This document shows, piece after piece, positions 1-5,847 of a stretch of DNA of 5,847 nucleotides. Position 1 is the stretch's first letter; every line of letters begins with the position of its first letter. The stretch spans positions 1 to 5,847 of the forward strand of contig JALRLN010000089.1 in the NCBI GenBank assembly GCA_023254445.1, in the 5' to 3' direction. The position numbers and the translations under genes are program-made. Under the pieces are notes generated by a model. That model had not been told where the DNA came from. It ran no database searches and saw only the letters and a program-made list of their open reading frames with translations. Source of the stretch: Candidatus Poseidoniaceae archaeon (GTDB taxonomy: Archaea; Thermoplasmatota; Poseidoniia; Poseidoniales; Poseidoniaceae).

Positions 1-117
1 ATCGTCGACGACCTGAAGGACCTCCTTCCGGCGCCGGTCGAGTTCCTCGAGGCGCTGCCGATTGACTTCAACAAGCCGTGCGAGGCGCTGAAGCTCCGCG
101 CGGCCGTCGGTCGTCAC
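1..117 (-). CDS. pfdA: Probable prefoldin alpha subunit, N-terminal 39 residues (3' end outside window)
   Basis: Thirty-nine codons are visible, from a GTG at 117-115 to the window edge without a stop. The start is well fixed: an in-frame TGA lies at 132-130, only 12 bases before the GTG, and no other start codon lies between. After a short polar lead (MTTDGRAEL) the sequence is one amphipathic, charged helix (ELQRLARLVEVNRQ, then RLEELDRRRKEVL), which fits the first coiled-coil helix of prefoldin alpha. Prefoldin is the hexameric archaeal chaperone that holds unfolded proteins and passes them to the thermosome. The main support is context: in many archaea the L18Ae/LX gene is directly followed by prefoldin alpha, and here the gap is 41 bp on the same strand. 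The sequence alone would fit any coiled-coil protein, so the name rests on gene order plus helix character. Confidence 0.6.
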   Translation of the reverse strand, partial: MTTDGRAELQRLARLVEVNRQRLEELDRRRKEVLQVVDD

Positions 118-158
118 GCGTTGAGCGGGTCAGCCGCCCTTGATGAATGCCGCGACCT

Positions 159-428
159 TCACTCCTCTTCGGCCACGACGACGGGGCCGCCGGCCGCCGC
201 GATCTGGTCCCGGAAGTGGTGGAGCACGGTGGGTTCTTGCGAGGTGCGAGGGTCAATCTCCTGAATCGACTGGATGTCAACGGAGCGCCGGGTGGCCCGG
301 TGCTTGGACCCAAGGATGGAGTACGCGCGGTGCTCCGCATCGCCGGCGTCCTCAGCGGGAAGGTCGATGGAGAACGCTTGTCGATGCTTACCGAAGGGAG
401 CGATGCCGCTCACGCGGAAGGCCTTCAT
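159..428 (-). CDS. rpl18a: 50S ribosomal protein L18Ae/LX (L20a)
   Basis: This encodes 89 residues of the archaeal/eukaryotic-type large-subunit protein L18Ae (also called LX or L20a), absent from bacteria. The family core is easy to see: the opening beta strand MKAFRVSGIAPFGK, then a central segment ending in GSKHRATRR (residues 40-48), followed by the strand VDIQSIQEI. Glycine-Ser-Lys-His-Arg before a basic stretch is the family hallmark. The core ends near residue 60, and a tail of about 29 residues ending GGPVVVAEEE follows, longer than I recall for the usual short archaeal version. The reading frame extends 24 codons upstream to another ATG at 500, but the family N terminus starts at MKAF, so ATG 428-426 is chosen; a TATA-like element 27 bases upstream agrees with a leaderless start there. 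It is followed by the probable prefoldin alpha gene and is probably co-transcribed with it. Confidence 0.92.
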   Translation of the reverse strand: MKAFRVSGIAPFGKHRQAFSIDLPAEDAGDAEHRAYSILGSKHRATRRSVDIQSIQEIDPRTSQEPTVLHHFRDQIAAAGGPVVVAEEE

Positions 429-451
429 GAGGGCGCCGACCGGCCAATCCG

Positions 452-458
452 TCTTAAA
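452..458 (-). promoter_or_regulatory. TATA-like box for the L18Ae/LX gene
   Basis: On the minus strand this reads TTTAAGA inside an otherwise very GC-rich 75-bp intergenic stretch. Its centre is about 27 bases before the A of the ATG at 428, the distance expected between an archaeal TATA box and the transcription start. That would put transcription at or next to the start codon, giving a leaderless mRNA. No Shine-Dalgarno-like sequence is seen before this ATG, which agrees. Spacing and base composition are observed; promoter function is inferred. Confidence 0.5.
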
Positions 459-471
459 CGCGGCGGCCGGG

Positions 472-479
472 GAATTGAT
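472..479 (+). promoter_or_regulatory. Weak TATA-like element for the S8 protease gene
   Basis: The plus-strand octamer GAATTGAT is the second AT-rich island in the 75-bp divergent region. Its centre lies about 28 bases before the GTG at 504 proposed as the protease start, so it could place a leaderless transcript start at that codon. It is a poorer match to an archaeal TATA box than the element on the other strand. The call rests on spacing and on the lack of a Shine-Dalgarno-like sequence before the GTG. Confidence 0.3.
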
Positions 480-503
480 GAGCGCCGAGCGCGCCGGCAT
501 GCC

Positions 504-3458
504 GTGCGCACCGCCCTCGCGCTGCTCTTGATGCTGGGCTTGGCCACCGTTCCGCCCGGCCTTCCCGCGTCACCCTCGGGCACGGTGGTCCTCGAACTCG
601 AGGAGGGCACGTGGAACCAAGGGGCCTGGGACGAAGCGCAGTCCCATGGTTGGGACATGCTTCGCCTGGCGTCGTGGACCCGTGCGGTCGCGTGGGCCGA
701 CGGCGACGAAGGCATGCTGGAAGGGGTCTCCGTCTCGGTGCCGGCCGCCATCAGCACGTCCGCCTTCACCGACGGGGACGACGTGCGCCTGCTCTTCGAG
801 CCGCGCTTGCCAGAAGCAGCAACTGTACGCATCGCCAACGAGGCCAACCACCTCGGCGCGCGACACCTCGATCTCGTTCCGCTCCTCCCCATGGTTCAGG
901 CAAGAGCCGTGAAGTGGATCGGCGGCATGGAAGGGTTGCCTGGCCTCCAGGCCGTTGAGCCGGTGATGGCCGTCTCAGCAAGGAACGACCACGGCGCCGG
1001 CCTGCTTCAGGAGGGCGATGCGAGCGGCAACGTGGTGTGGTCGTGGGGATTCAACGGCAGCGGCGTGGTGCTGGGCACCGCAGACAGCGGCCTTGACCTC
1101 GACCATGCGTGCTTTCGGAACGGCCTCAACGAGGTTGGTCTTCCCGGAGAGGCACACCGTAAGGTCGTCGTGCTGAACACCAGCGTGCACGACGCCGATG
1201 CTCCCGGCCAGTCCGACTACCGTCACGGGACGCACACGGCGGGAACCCTGGCGTGCTCACCCGTCGCGTGGAACGGAACAGAACCACCCGGTTCAGGCAC
1301 GGCCCTTGCCCACGGCGCTCGCTTGGCGGTGGCCGACATCGTCGGCCCTGAGGGCTGGGCCCCTCCCTCCTTCGATGCCTTGCTCGGCGAGGCCGCCCTC
1401 GCAGGCGCGGTGGTGCATGCGCACTCGTGGGGCGACGACACGACGGCGTACACGGCGCGGTCTGCTGAAGTCGATCTGTGGTCCCTGGAACACCCCTGGA
1501 CCTTGGCCTTCATCGCCCCTGGCAACGGCGGAAGCGTGCTCGAACCGGCCAACGCCCGAAACGTGGTGGCCGTCGGAGCGACAACGCTCGCTACGCCGCT
1601 TGAGCGGTGGGTTGGCTCGCCTTCTGGGCCCACCGAAGCGGGCACCGACGGCATCGGCCTCCTCGCACCGGGCGTGGGCATCATGTCGGCCAAAGCAGAC
1701 GGTTTGGCCACCAGCATGAACGGTGACCTGCGCCCCTCCAGTGGAACGAGCATGGCCACCCCGATGCTCGCTTCTGCAGCGGCGGTCGTGCAGCAGATGG
1801 TGGAGGCTGGGGCCGTGCGTGGCACCGACCTTCCGGTCTCGCTTCAGGTGGACGGGCTTGTCACGCCGGCGTGGTCCGATGCGTCCCTCGACGGCGGGGC
1901 GCTGTTGGGCGAAGGATGGACCCCGTCTGGTTCACTGCTCCGAGCGCTGCTCGCTGCGAGCGCGGTGCCGTTGAACGCTTCCGCAGCCGGGGGAGGGAGC
2001 CGGCACAGCGGGCTCAGCAACCCTCAGGACGGGTGGGGCCAACCGCAACTCGACCGCTTGCTGAACCCCCGCCCGCTTGTCGGTGGCGGATGGGACCTCG
2101 CGCCTACAACGTGGGTGCACGACAGTTTCCGCCTGTTGAACGGGACGCCGGAAGGCTTCCTCGAAGACCGGCTCGCCACCGTGAACGGAACCGGCATGCT
2201 TGCCAGCGCTCCTTGGGACGGGTCCGGTGCTGCAGGCCCCTTCCTCTCGGAGGGGGGCGCCTTTACCGTCAGCCTCTCCGTCGCGCAAGGTCAGGATCTC
2301 AACGTGCGGCTCGCCTTCCCCGCCTCGCCTGGCCCAGCGCCTGTGGACGACCTCGTGCTCCGCGTCACCTTGGACGACGGGCGGGTGGCGTTGGCCGGTG
2401 TGGACGACGGGTCGGACAGCCGGCTCCTTCAGCCCGAGGAAGCGGACAGCACGGCCGAGGCGTTGCCGACGTCGAACGAAACCCTCCGCGGGGTACGCAT
2501 TCCTGCCGCTGAATTGACCGGTGTGAGCGAGGTGCGCATCGACGTGGTCGCCCGGCACGTCACGCCCGGGAACCTTCCGGACCACCTCGGAGCCGACGGC
2601 GGGCGTGTTGGGTTCGCCCTTGCGGTGCTCGGCGTGGAACGGGGGGCCCCCTCGGACGGCGATGAGGACGGCGTCATCGATGCCGAAGACGCGTGCCCCG
2701 ACCAAGCGGCTGGGGCCTTGGACCTTGACCGCGACGGCTGCCCGGACGACAGCGACGGGGACGGTGTGGTTGACCACGAGGACGCCTGCCCCATGGACAA
2801 CGCGAGCGCCGCGGACGGCGACGGGGACGGATGCCTCGACGACAGCGACAACGACGGCGTCCAGGACCCCTTCGACGGGTGCCCGAACTCACCTTCGGAC
2901 CCTGCTTGGCCCGTGAACAGCACGGGCTGCCGGCCCGTCGACGCCCCGCTTCGCATGGACGTCGCGGCCTTCCCGGAGGCCCTTGCGTCAGGTGTTGCGT
3001 TCGACGTGGAATTGCTGCTGCTGGACGACGACGGGGACGAAGCCCGCGTGGAGGCCTTCCTGAGCGTCGACGGATTGCCAATGCCCGAAACGGCCGTGAC
3101 CGTGGAGGGGCTCGGCGAGGTGAGGTTGACGTGGGCCGCAGAGGCGTGGGCGGCCCCGTGGCTACGAAACGGGTCGCTCGTCCTTGTCCACCTCAGCGCC
3201 ACGACCCTCAACGGGTCGCCCGAGGCGATGGCCTCCACGCTCACCCCAAGCACCCCCGTGCAGAGCACCTACGTGGAGGAGGTGGCGACCCTTCCCGGAT
3301 CGCCGCCTGCAGCCCCGTGGCCATGGGCCTTGGCCGCCTCCCTTGGGGTGGCGCTCGCCGCCGCTGCACTGTTTGGTCGAAGGGAGGAAGACCGCTTGGA
3401 GGAAGGGCCCGCCGACCCGTTCCGGGCCAGCTCCCTGCACGGCGACAACGAGGAATAA
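504..3458 (+). CDS. Secreted, membrane-anchored subtilisin-like (S8, KP-43-type) serine protease with thrombospondin type 3 repeats
   Basis: A 984-residue cell-surface endopeptidase. Residues 1-23 form a signal peptide (Met-Arg-Thr, then a Leu/Ala-rich core ending PPGLPA). A prodomain-like region runs to about 155. The S8 catalytic domain follows: Asp194 in TADSGLD, His241 in RHGTHTAGT, oxyanion-hole Asn341 in APGNGG and Ser416 in SSGTSMATP, so the triad is complete. Residues about 545-710 form a beta-sandwich of the type that follows the catalytic domain in KP-43-like alkaline proteases (DDLVLRV corresponds to the NDLDL motif). Residues 717-810 are calcium-binding type 3 repeats, then comes another beta-rich domain. 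A single transmembrane helix lies at about 939-958, followed by Arg-Arg and a 26-residue acidic tail. Eleven N-X-S/T sequons fit an exported glycoprotein. GTG 504 is chosen because the open frame upstream runs antisense through the ribosomal gene, has no ATG/GTG/TTG between 429 and 503, and this codon starts the signal peptide directly. It probably degrades external protein for nutrition; the substrate is unknown. Confidence 0.93.
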   Translation: MRTALALLLMLGLATVPPGLPASPSGTVVLELEEGTWNQGAWDEAQSHGWDMLRLASWTRAVAWADGDEGMLEGVSVSVPAAISTSAFTDGDDVRLLFEPRLPEAATVRIANEANHLGARHLDLVPLLPMVQARAVKWIGGMEGLPGLQAVEPVMAVSARNDHGAGLLQEGDASGNVVWSWGFNGSGVVLGTADSGLDLDHACFRNGLNEVGLPGEAHRKVVVLNTSVHDADAPGQSDYRHGTHTAGTLACSPVAWNGTEPPGSGTALAHGARLAVADIVGPEGWAPPSFDALLGEAALAGAVVHAHSWGDDTTAYTARSAEVDLWSLEHPWTLAFIAPGNGGSVLEPANARNVVAVGATTLATPLERWVGSPSGPTEAGTDGIGLLAPGVGIMSAKADGLATSMNGDLRPSSGTSMATPMLASAAAVVQQMVEAGAVRGTDLPVSLQVDGLVTPAWSDASLDGGALLGEGWTPSGSLLRALLAASAVPLNASAAGGGSRHSGLSNPQDGWGQPQLDRLLNPRPLVGGGWDLAPTTWVHDSFRLLNGTPEGFLEDRLATVNGTGMLASAPWDGSGAAGPFLSEGGAFTVSLSVAQGQDLNVRLAFPASPGPAPVDDLVLRVTLDDGRVALAGVDDGSDSRLLQPEEADSTAEALPTSNETLRGVRIPAAELTGVSEVRIDVVARHVTPGNLPDHLGADGGRVGFALAVLGVERGAPSDGDEDGVIDAEDACPDQAAGALDLDRDGCPDDSDGDGVVDHEDACPMDNASAADGDGDGCLDDSDNDGVQDPFDGCPNSPSDPAWPVNSTGCRPVDAPLRMDVAAFPEALASGVAFDVELLLLDDDGDEARVEAFLSVDGLPMPETAVTVEGLGEVRLTWAAEAWAAPWLRNGSLVLVHLSATTLNGSPEAMASTLTPSTPVQSTYVEEVATLPGSPPAAPWPWALAASLGVALAAAALFGRREEDRLEEGPADPFRASSLHGDNEE
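2652..2933 (+). repeat. Thrombospondin type 3 repeat block within the protease
   Basis: Protein residues 717-810 contain several tandem copies of a calcium-binding pattern of the form D-x-D-x-D-G-x-x-D followed by a cysteine motif (DACP, DGCP, DACP, DGCL, DGCP, then TGCR). The six cysteines at regular spacing suggest disulfides outside the cell. At DNA level the copies are imperfect repeats of GAC/GGC-rich codons, for example 2653-2700 against 2750-2795. Such repeats form a rigid, calcium-stiffened stalk; here they sit between the protease and beta-sandwich part and the membrane-proximal domain, so a spacer role is inferred. The low-complexity DNA could promote copy-number change, but no exact long repeat is seen. 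Confidence 0.85.
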
Positions 3459-3516
3459 CGGGAGCCAACCTCAGGGGATGCCTTGAAGTCAAGACGCGCC
3501 TTCGTCAGGGCAGCAC

Positions 3517-3522
3517 GGTGGT
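3517..3522 (+). promoter_or_regulatory. Possible ribosome binding site of the actin-like gene
   Basis: GGTGGT ends three bases before the ATG at 3526 and differs at one position from GGTGAT, the downstream part of the archaeal Shine-Dalgarno consensus, where such short spacing is expected. No clear TATA-like element is seen at -27 in the 67-bp gap after the protease gene. The gene may therefore be read from an upstream transcript and need a ribosome binding site. The match is short and could be chance. Confidence 0.3.
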
Positions 3523-3525
3523 ACC

Positions 3526-4530
3526 ATGGCGGACAGACTCTACATTGGCATTGACCTCGGGACCTATCAGTCGACCATCGCTTCCAGCGCGGGCACCATC
3601 CACACCATCGAAACGGTGGTCGGTCGCCCGAAGGACCCCGTCGCCCGCAACATGCTCGGCCGGGACGTGCTCTTTGGCGCAGACGCGCTGAAGCACAAGA
3701 TGTCGTGCGACCTCTTTCGTCCGATGGCGAAGGGCGTGACGCAGGACGACGAAGCGAGCCTTGGCGCGGCGAAGGCCTTCATGACCCACCTCATCGAGAC
3801 GGTGGACCCTGAGGAGTACGACGAAGTCGTCGGTGTCGTCTGCTCGCCTTCCCACGTGTCCTTCACGGACAAGTCGAACCTCGTCGCCACGCTTCGCGGT
3901 CAGGTCAACGCCATCATGGTCGTCAGCGAGCCCTTCGCCACCGCCTACGGCATCGGCGAGTTCCACGGGACCATCGTGGTCGACATCGGTGCGGGCACGA
4001 CCGACATCGCACGCCTCTACGGCACCTTCCCAAGCGATGAGGATCAGATCAGCCTGGCTGAGGCCGGCGATTGGCTCGACGAACACCTCATGACCCTCAT
4101 CCGCAAGAAGTACACCGGCGCTCAGGTCACCAAGGACATGGTGCGCCGCTGGAAGGAAGCCCACTCCTACGTTGGTGGCGAGGTCAAGGAAGTGCTCGTT
4201 GACCTGTCCGTTGAAGGTAAGCAGCAGCGCGTGGACATCGGTGACCTCATCGCCCAAGCCTGCGGCGCCATCGTTCCGCTGATCGGCAACGGCATCAAGC
4301 GCATCATCGCGGGTGCAGATCCGGAATACCAGGAAACCTTCCGCCAGAACATCATCCTCTCCGGTGGCGGCTCGCTCATCGGTGGCGTCGCGGACCGGCT
4401 TGCTGCCGAGATTTCGGACATCGGAAACGTGGCCGTGCGCTGCGTCGACGAGCCCATCGACAAGGTCGCCCTCGGTGCGGTTGCCCTCGCGCAGGACATG
4501 CCCGAGGACATGTTCACGTCCATCGAATGA
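3526..4530 (+). CDS. MamK-like bacterial-type actin (actin-like ATPase)
   Basis: A complete 334-residue actin-fold ATPase, slightly shorter than MamK (about 350) and similar to MreB. All nucleotide-pocket motifs are present: phosphate-1 GIDLGTYQSTIAS at 8-20, connect-1 with VVSEPFATAYG at 132-142, phosphate-2 VVDIGAGTTDIA at 151-162, adenosine motif LSGGGSLIGG at 278-287, and a connect-2 helix near ALGAVALA at 315-322. Glu135 and Asp153 are the likely hydrolysis residues and have the same 18-residue spacing I recall for MamK Glu143/Asp161. Recalled MamK of Magnetospirillum shares several stretches: VVGxPKD near the N terminus, VVSEPF, VVDIGAGTTDI, a P-x-EDQ segment after it, and the EYQ..xQNI segment before the GGGS loop. 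I therefore place it nearer MamK than MreB or crenactin. Such proteins form cytoplasmic filaments that position cell structures. No membrane segment is seen. A coiled-coil gene follows 89 bp downstream. What it positions here is unknown. Confidence 0.88.
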   Translation: MADRLYIGIDLGTYQSTIASSAGTIHTIETVVGRPKDPVARNMLGRDVLFGADALKHKMSCDLFRPMAKGVTQDDEASLGAAKAFMTHLIETVDPEEYDEVVGVVCSPSHVSFTDKSNLVATLRGQVNAIMVVSEPFATAYGIGEFHGTIVVDIGAGTTDIARLYGTFPSDEDQISLAEAGDWLDEHLMTLIRKKYTGAQVTKDMVRRWKEAHSYVGGEVKEVLVDLSVEGKQQRVDIGDLIAQACGAIVPLIGNGIKRIIAGADPEYQETFRQNIILSGGGSLIGGVADRLAAEISDIGNVAVRCVDEPIDKVALGAVALAQDMPEDMFTSIE

Positions 4531-4579
4531 TGGTGGGCCGACGCACCCCGAACAACGCCGGCGTACAGCGCCTTGCGTG

Positions 4580-4584
4580 AAGGA
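4580..4584 (+). promoter_or_regulatory. Possible Shine-Dalgarno for an alternative GTG start of the coiled-coil gene
   Basis: AAGGA lies eight bases before a GTG at 4593 that is in frame with the coiled-coil protein and would add nine residues (starting MRFDGL) to the ATG at 4620. The in-frame stop at 4578-4580 excludes anything longer. The ATG at 4620 has no good Shine-Dalgarno, only an AT-richer stretch at 4583-4593, about 32 bases upstream. The site thus bears on which start is used, but the sequence does not settle it. Confidence 0.3.
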
Positions 4585-4619
4585 AAGTTCAAGTGCGGTT
4601 CGACGGGCTTCAGGGCTGT

Positions 4620-5847
4620 ATGTCATCGAGCGACGCAGCGATGACCGGGGCATCCACTGCACCTCGGGAGGAGCGCGCGGCCCTCGAAGGGATGCTGCGC
4701 GGCTACCCCGTCGAACAACTCGTCGAGGAAGTCATGACCGCTTGGGACGAACTGGCGGAGCGCAACGACGAGCTTGTGGAAGCGCGCCAACGCCTTCGGA
4801 TGGCTGAACTGGATCTGGCCGACCGGACCGATGCCATCGCGCCGGAGGTCGCACGCCTCAACGAGACCGAGCACGAACTCCGTGACGCTCGCGCCCGCAT
4901 CGTCCACTTGGAACGCCTGCTCGAGGACGCACGTGACGAGGCGTCCAGCCTCGCTGCCTCCGCGTCGGCAGAAGAGCGGGCGAACCTGCAGGCCGAGGTG
5001 GCTCGGCTCACCGCCCTCTCCGATGAACAGGATCAGGTCATTGGGGAAATGGAAGAGCGGGTTGGTCGCATGGTCGTTGCCCTTGAGCGGGCAGCGGAAG
5101 CAGGATTGACCTCGGTCACCGCCGAGGAAGTTCGGCGGCTCAAGAACGAGAACGAGGAGGCGTTGACCGCCCTCGCGGCCGAGCAGGCCACGGTGCACGC
5201 GATGGAAGAAGAGCGTCAGCGGCTGCGCGACATCGCCGATCGCTTGCGCGGCCTCATCGATGCGCGGGACCAGCGCCTTGCCGAACTTGAAGACCAGGTC
5301 GAACGGGTGATGAGCGGACCGAAATCCATCTCGGCCGAACACGATTACCTCGTTGAGCAGATCGAGGACCTCAAGCGGCGCCTGCTCGAACGCAACCGAG
5401 AGTACGAGTCCCTCCGTCGCCGTGAACGGCGCCTCCACAACGACGTCTTCGACCGCGATGAGCGGTTGGCTCAGATGACCCTCACCATGACCGACCTCGA
5501 GGCCGCTTTGCAGGACCGGACCGCCGAATCGCGCGACCTCGAAGAGCGCCTCGCCGCCGCTGAGGACGAGGTGGACCGCGTCCGACGCGGGGAGCGCACC
5601 CGTGAGGTGGTGGGCAAGGCCTTCTCCGACACCCTCGGCTTGGTGCGTGGGCACGACCAGCGGGAAGCAGCGCGAAGCGCCTATGCCGAGGCTCCGGACG
5701 TCGAACGCACGATCGCCGCCCCCGGGCTCGAGGACATGGAACGTTTGGCCAAGGGTGAGGTCGTGGACTTGGACGTGAGTGTCGAAGAGGTCCCCGTTGG
5801 TACCCCAACGGAAGAGGTGCGGCCAAACGCGCCCGGTGGACGCGGAG
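4620..5847 (+). CDS. Large charged coiled-coil protein, possible partner of the actin-like protein (3' end outside window)
   Basis: I do not recognise a named family. From ATG 4620, 409 codons run to the window edge without a stop; a GTG at 4593 is an alternative start. Residues 1-20 are Ser/Ala/Thr-rich. Residues 24-45 (MLRGYPVEQLVEEV and on) look like a short helical head. From about 38 to 327 the protein is mostly heptad-like helix rich in Glu, Arg, Leu and Ala, with likely breaks near 160-167 (AGLTSVTAEE) and 231-243 (MSGPKSISAEHDY). After 328 (REVVGKAFSDTLGLVRG) the helix weakens, and the end of the window is acidic, Pro/Val-rich and probably disordered. No signal peptide or membrane helix is visible, so a cytoplasmic structural role is likely. 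The glycine-tyrosine head before a long coiled coil loosely recalls DivIVA-type scaffolds, but this is weak. Its place next to the actin gene suggests a filament linker or adaptor; an SMC-like or other coiled-coil protein remains possible. Confidence 0.8.
   Translation, partial: MSSSDAAMTGASTAPREERAALEGMLRGYPVEQLVEEVMTAWDELAERNDELVEARQRLRMAELDLADRTDAIAPEVARLNETEHELRDARARIVHLERLLEDARDEASSLAASASAEERANLQAEVARLTALSDEQDQVIGEMEERVGRMVVALERAAEAGLTSVTAEEVRRLKNENEEALTALAAEQATVHAMEEERQRLRDIADRLRGLIDARDQRLAELEDQVERVMSGPKSISAEHDYLVEQIEDLKRRLLERNREYESLRRRERRLHNDVFDRDERLAQMTLTMTDLEAALQDRTAESRDLEERLAAAEDEVDRVRRGERTREVVGKAFSDTLGLVRGHDQREAARSAYAEAPDVERTIAAPGLEDMERLAKGEVVDLDVSVEEVPVGTPTEEVRPNAPGGRG

Noticed and set aside
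130..162. A ten-codon open reading on the minus strand (GTG at 162, TGA at 132-130) that overlaps the ribosomal gene stop as GTGA and would encode MKVAAFIKGG.
   Set aside because: The GTGA overlap is typical of coupled genes, but ten residues with no family or conservation evidence is within chance. It is more likely a spacer before the prefoldin-like gene.
1932..2777. A 281-codon minus-strand open reading inside the protease gene (another lies at 2429-3268).
   Set aside because: Both lie wholly within the protease, whose domains are continuous across the region. Their low-complexity Ser/Pro/Arg content reflects the complement of Asp/Gly-rich repeats.
3459..3525. Possible terminator or promoter between the protease and the actin-like gene.
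   Set aside because: No T-rich run, convincing hairpin or TATA-like element at the right distance was seen, so neither is called.
3505..4662. A 385-codon open reading antisense to the actin-like gene.
   Set aside because: It covers a gene with full actin motifs on the other strand. Its composition is what the complement of GC-rich codons gives, and no domain is recognisable.
4623..5654. A 343-codon open reading antisense to the coiled-coil gene.
   Set aside because: The plus-strand frame has clear heptad character and stays open for over 400 codons. The antisense product shows no motif and is a GC-driven shadow.
1..5847. Mobile elements, CRISPR arrays, tRNA or rRNA genes.
   Set aside because: No transposase, terminal inverted repeats, regularly spaced direct repeats or structural RNA signatures were found. 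The only repeats are the protein-coding type 3 repeats.

Overview
The window is high-GC and gene-dense, and it is archaeal. The firmest evidence is at the left edge on the minus strand: an 89-residue protein with the hallmarks of archaeal ribosomal protein L18Ae/LX, followed after a short gap by the start of a helical, coiled-coil-prone protein in the position where archaea usually carry prefoldin alpha. A large secreted and membrane-anchored subtilase with thrombospondin type 3 repeats, plus the high GC, suggests a marine planktonic euryarchaeon such as Marine Group II (Poseidoniales). That lineage call is inference and is less certain than 'archaeon'.

Layout. Positions 1-428 on the minus strand hold a translation/chaperone gene pair (L18Ae/LX, then probable prefoldin alpha, cut by the window edge). 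Positions 429-503 are a 75-bp divergent promoter region with a TATA-like element at about -27 for each direction, which would fit leaderless transcripts. Positions 504-3458 (+) encode a 984-residue KP-43-like S8 serine protease: signal peptide, prodomain, Asp/His/Ser catalytic domain, beta-sandwich, calcium-binding type 3 repeats, a further beta-rich domain, one C-terminal transmembrane helix and a short acidic cytoplasmic tail. Positions 3526-4530 (+) encode a complete 334-residue bacterial-type actin that resembles MamK, the magnetosome-positioning filament, more than MreB. Positions 4620 to the end (+) encode a long, highly charged coiled-coil protein that runs off the right edge.

How the genes fit together. 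The minus-strand pair is housekeeping. The protease is probably a cell-surface enzyme that degrades external protein. The actin-like and coiled-coil genes lie in the same direction 89 bp apart and form the most interesting part of the window: a candidate two-component cytoskeletal module (filament plus coiled-coil partner or linker) in an archaeon, with no magnetosome gene visible nearby. Whether the protease belongs to the same transcript is unclear; only 67 bp separate it from the actin gene.

Many long antisense and out-of-frame open readings exist because of the high GC, and these were left out.
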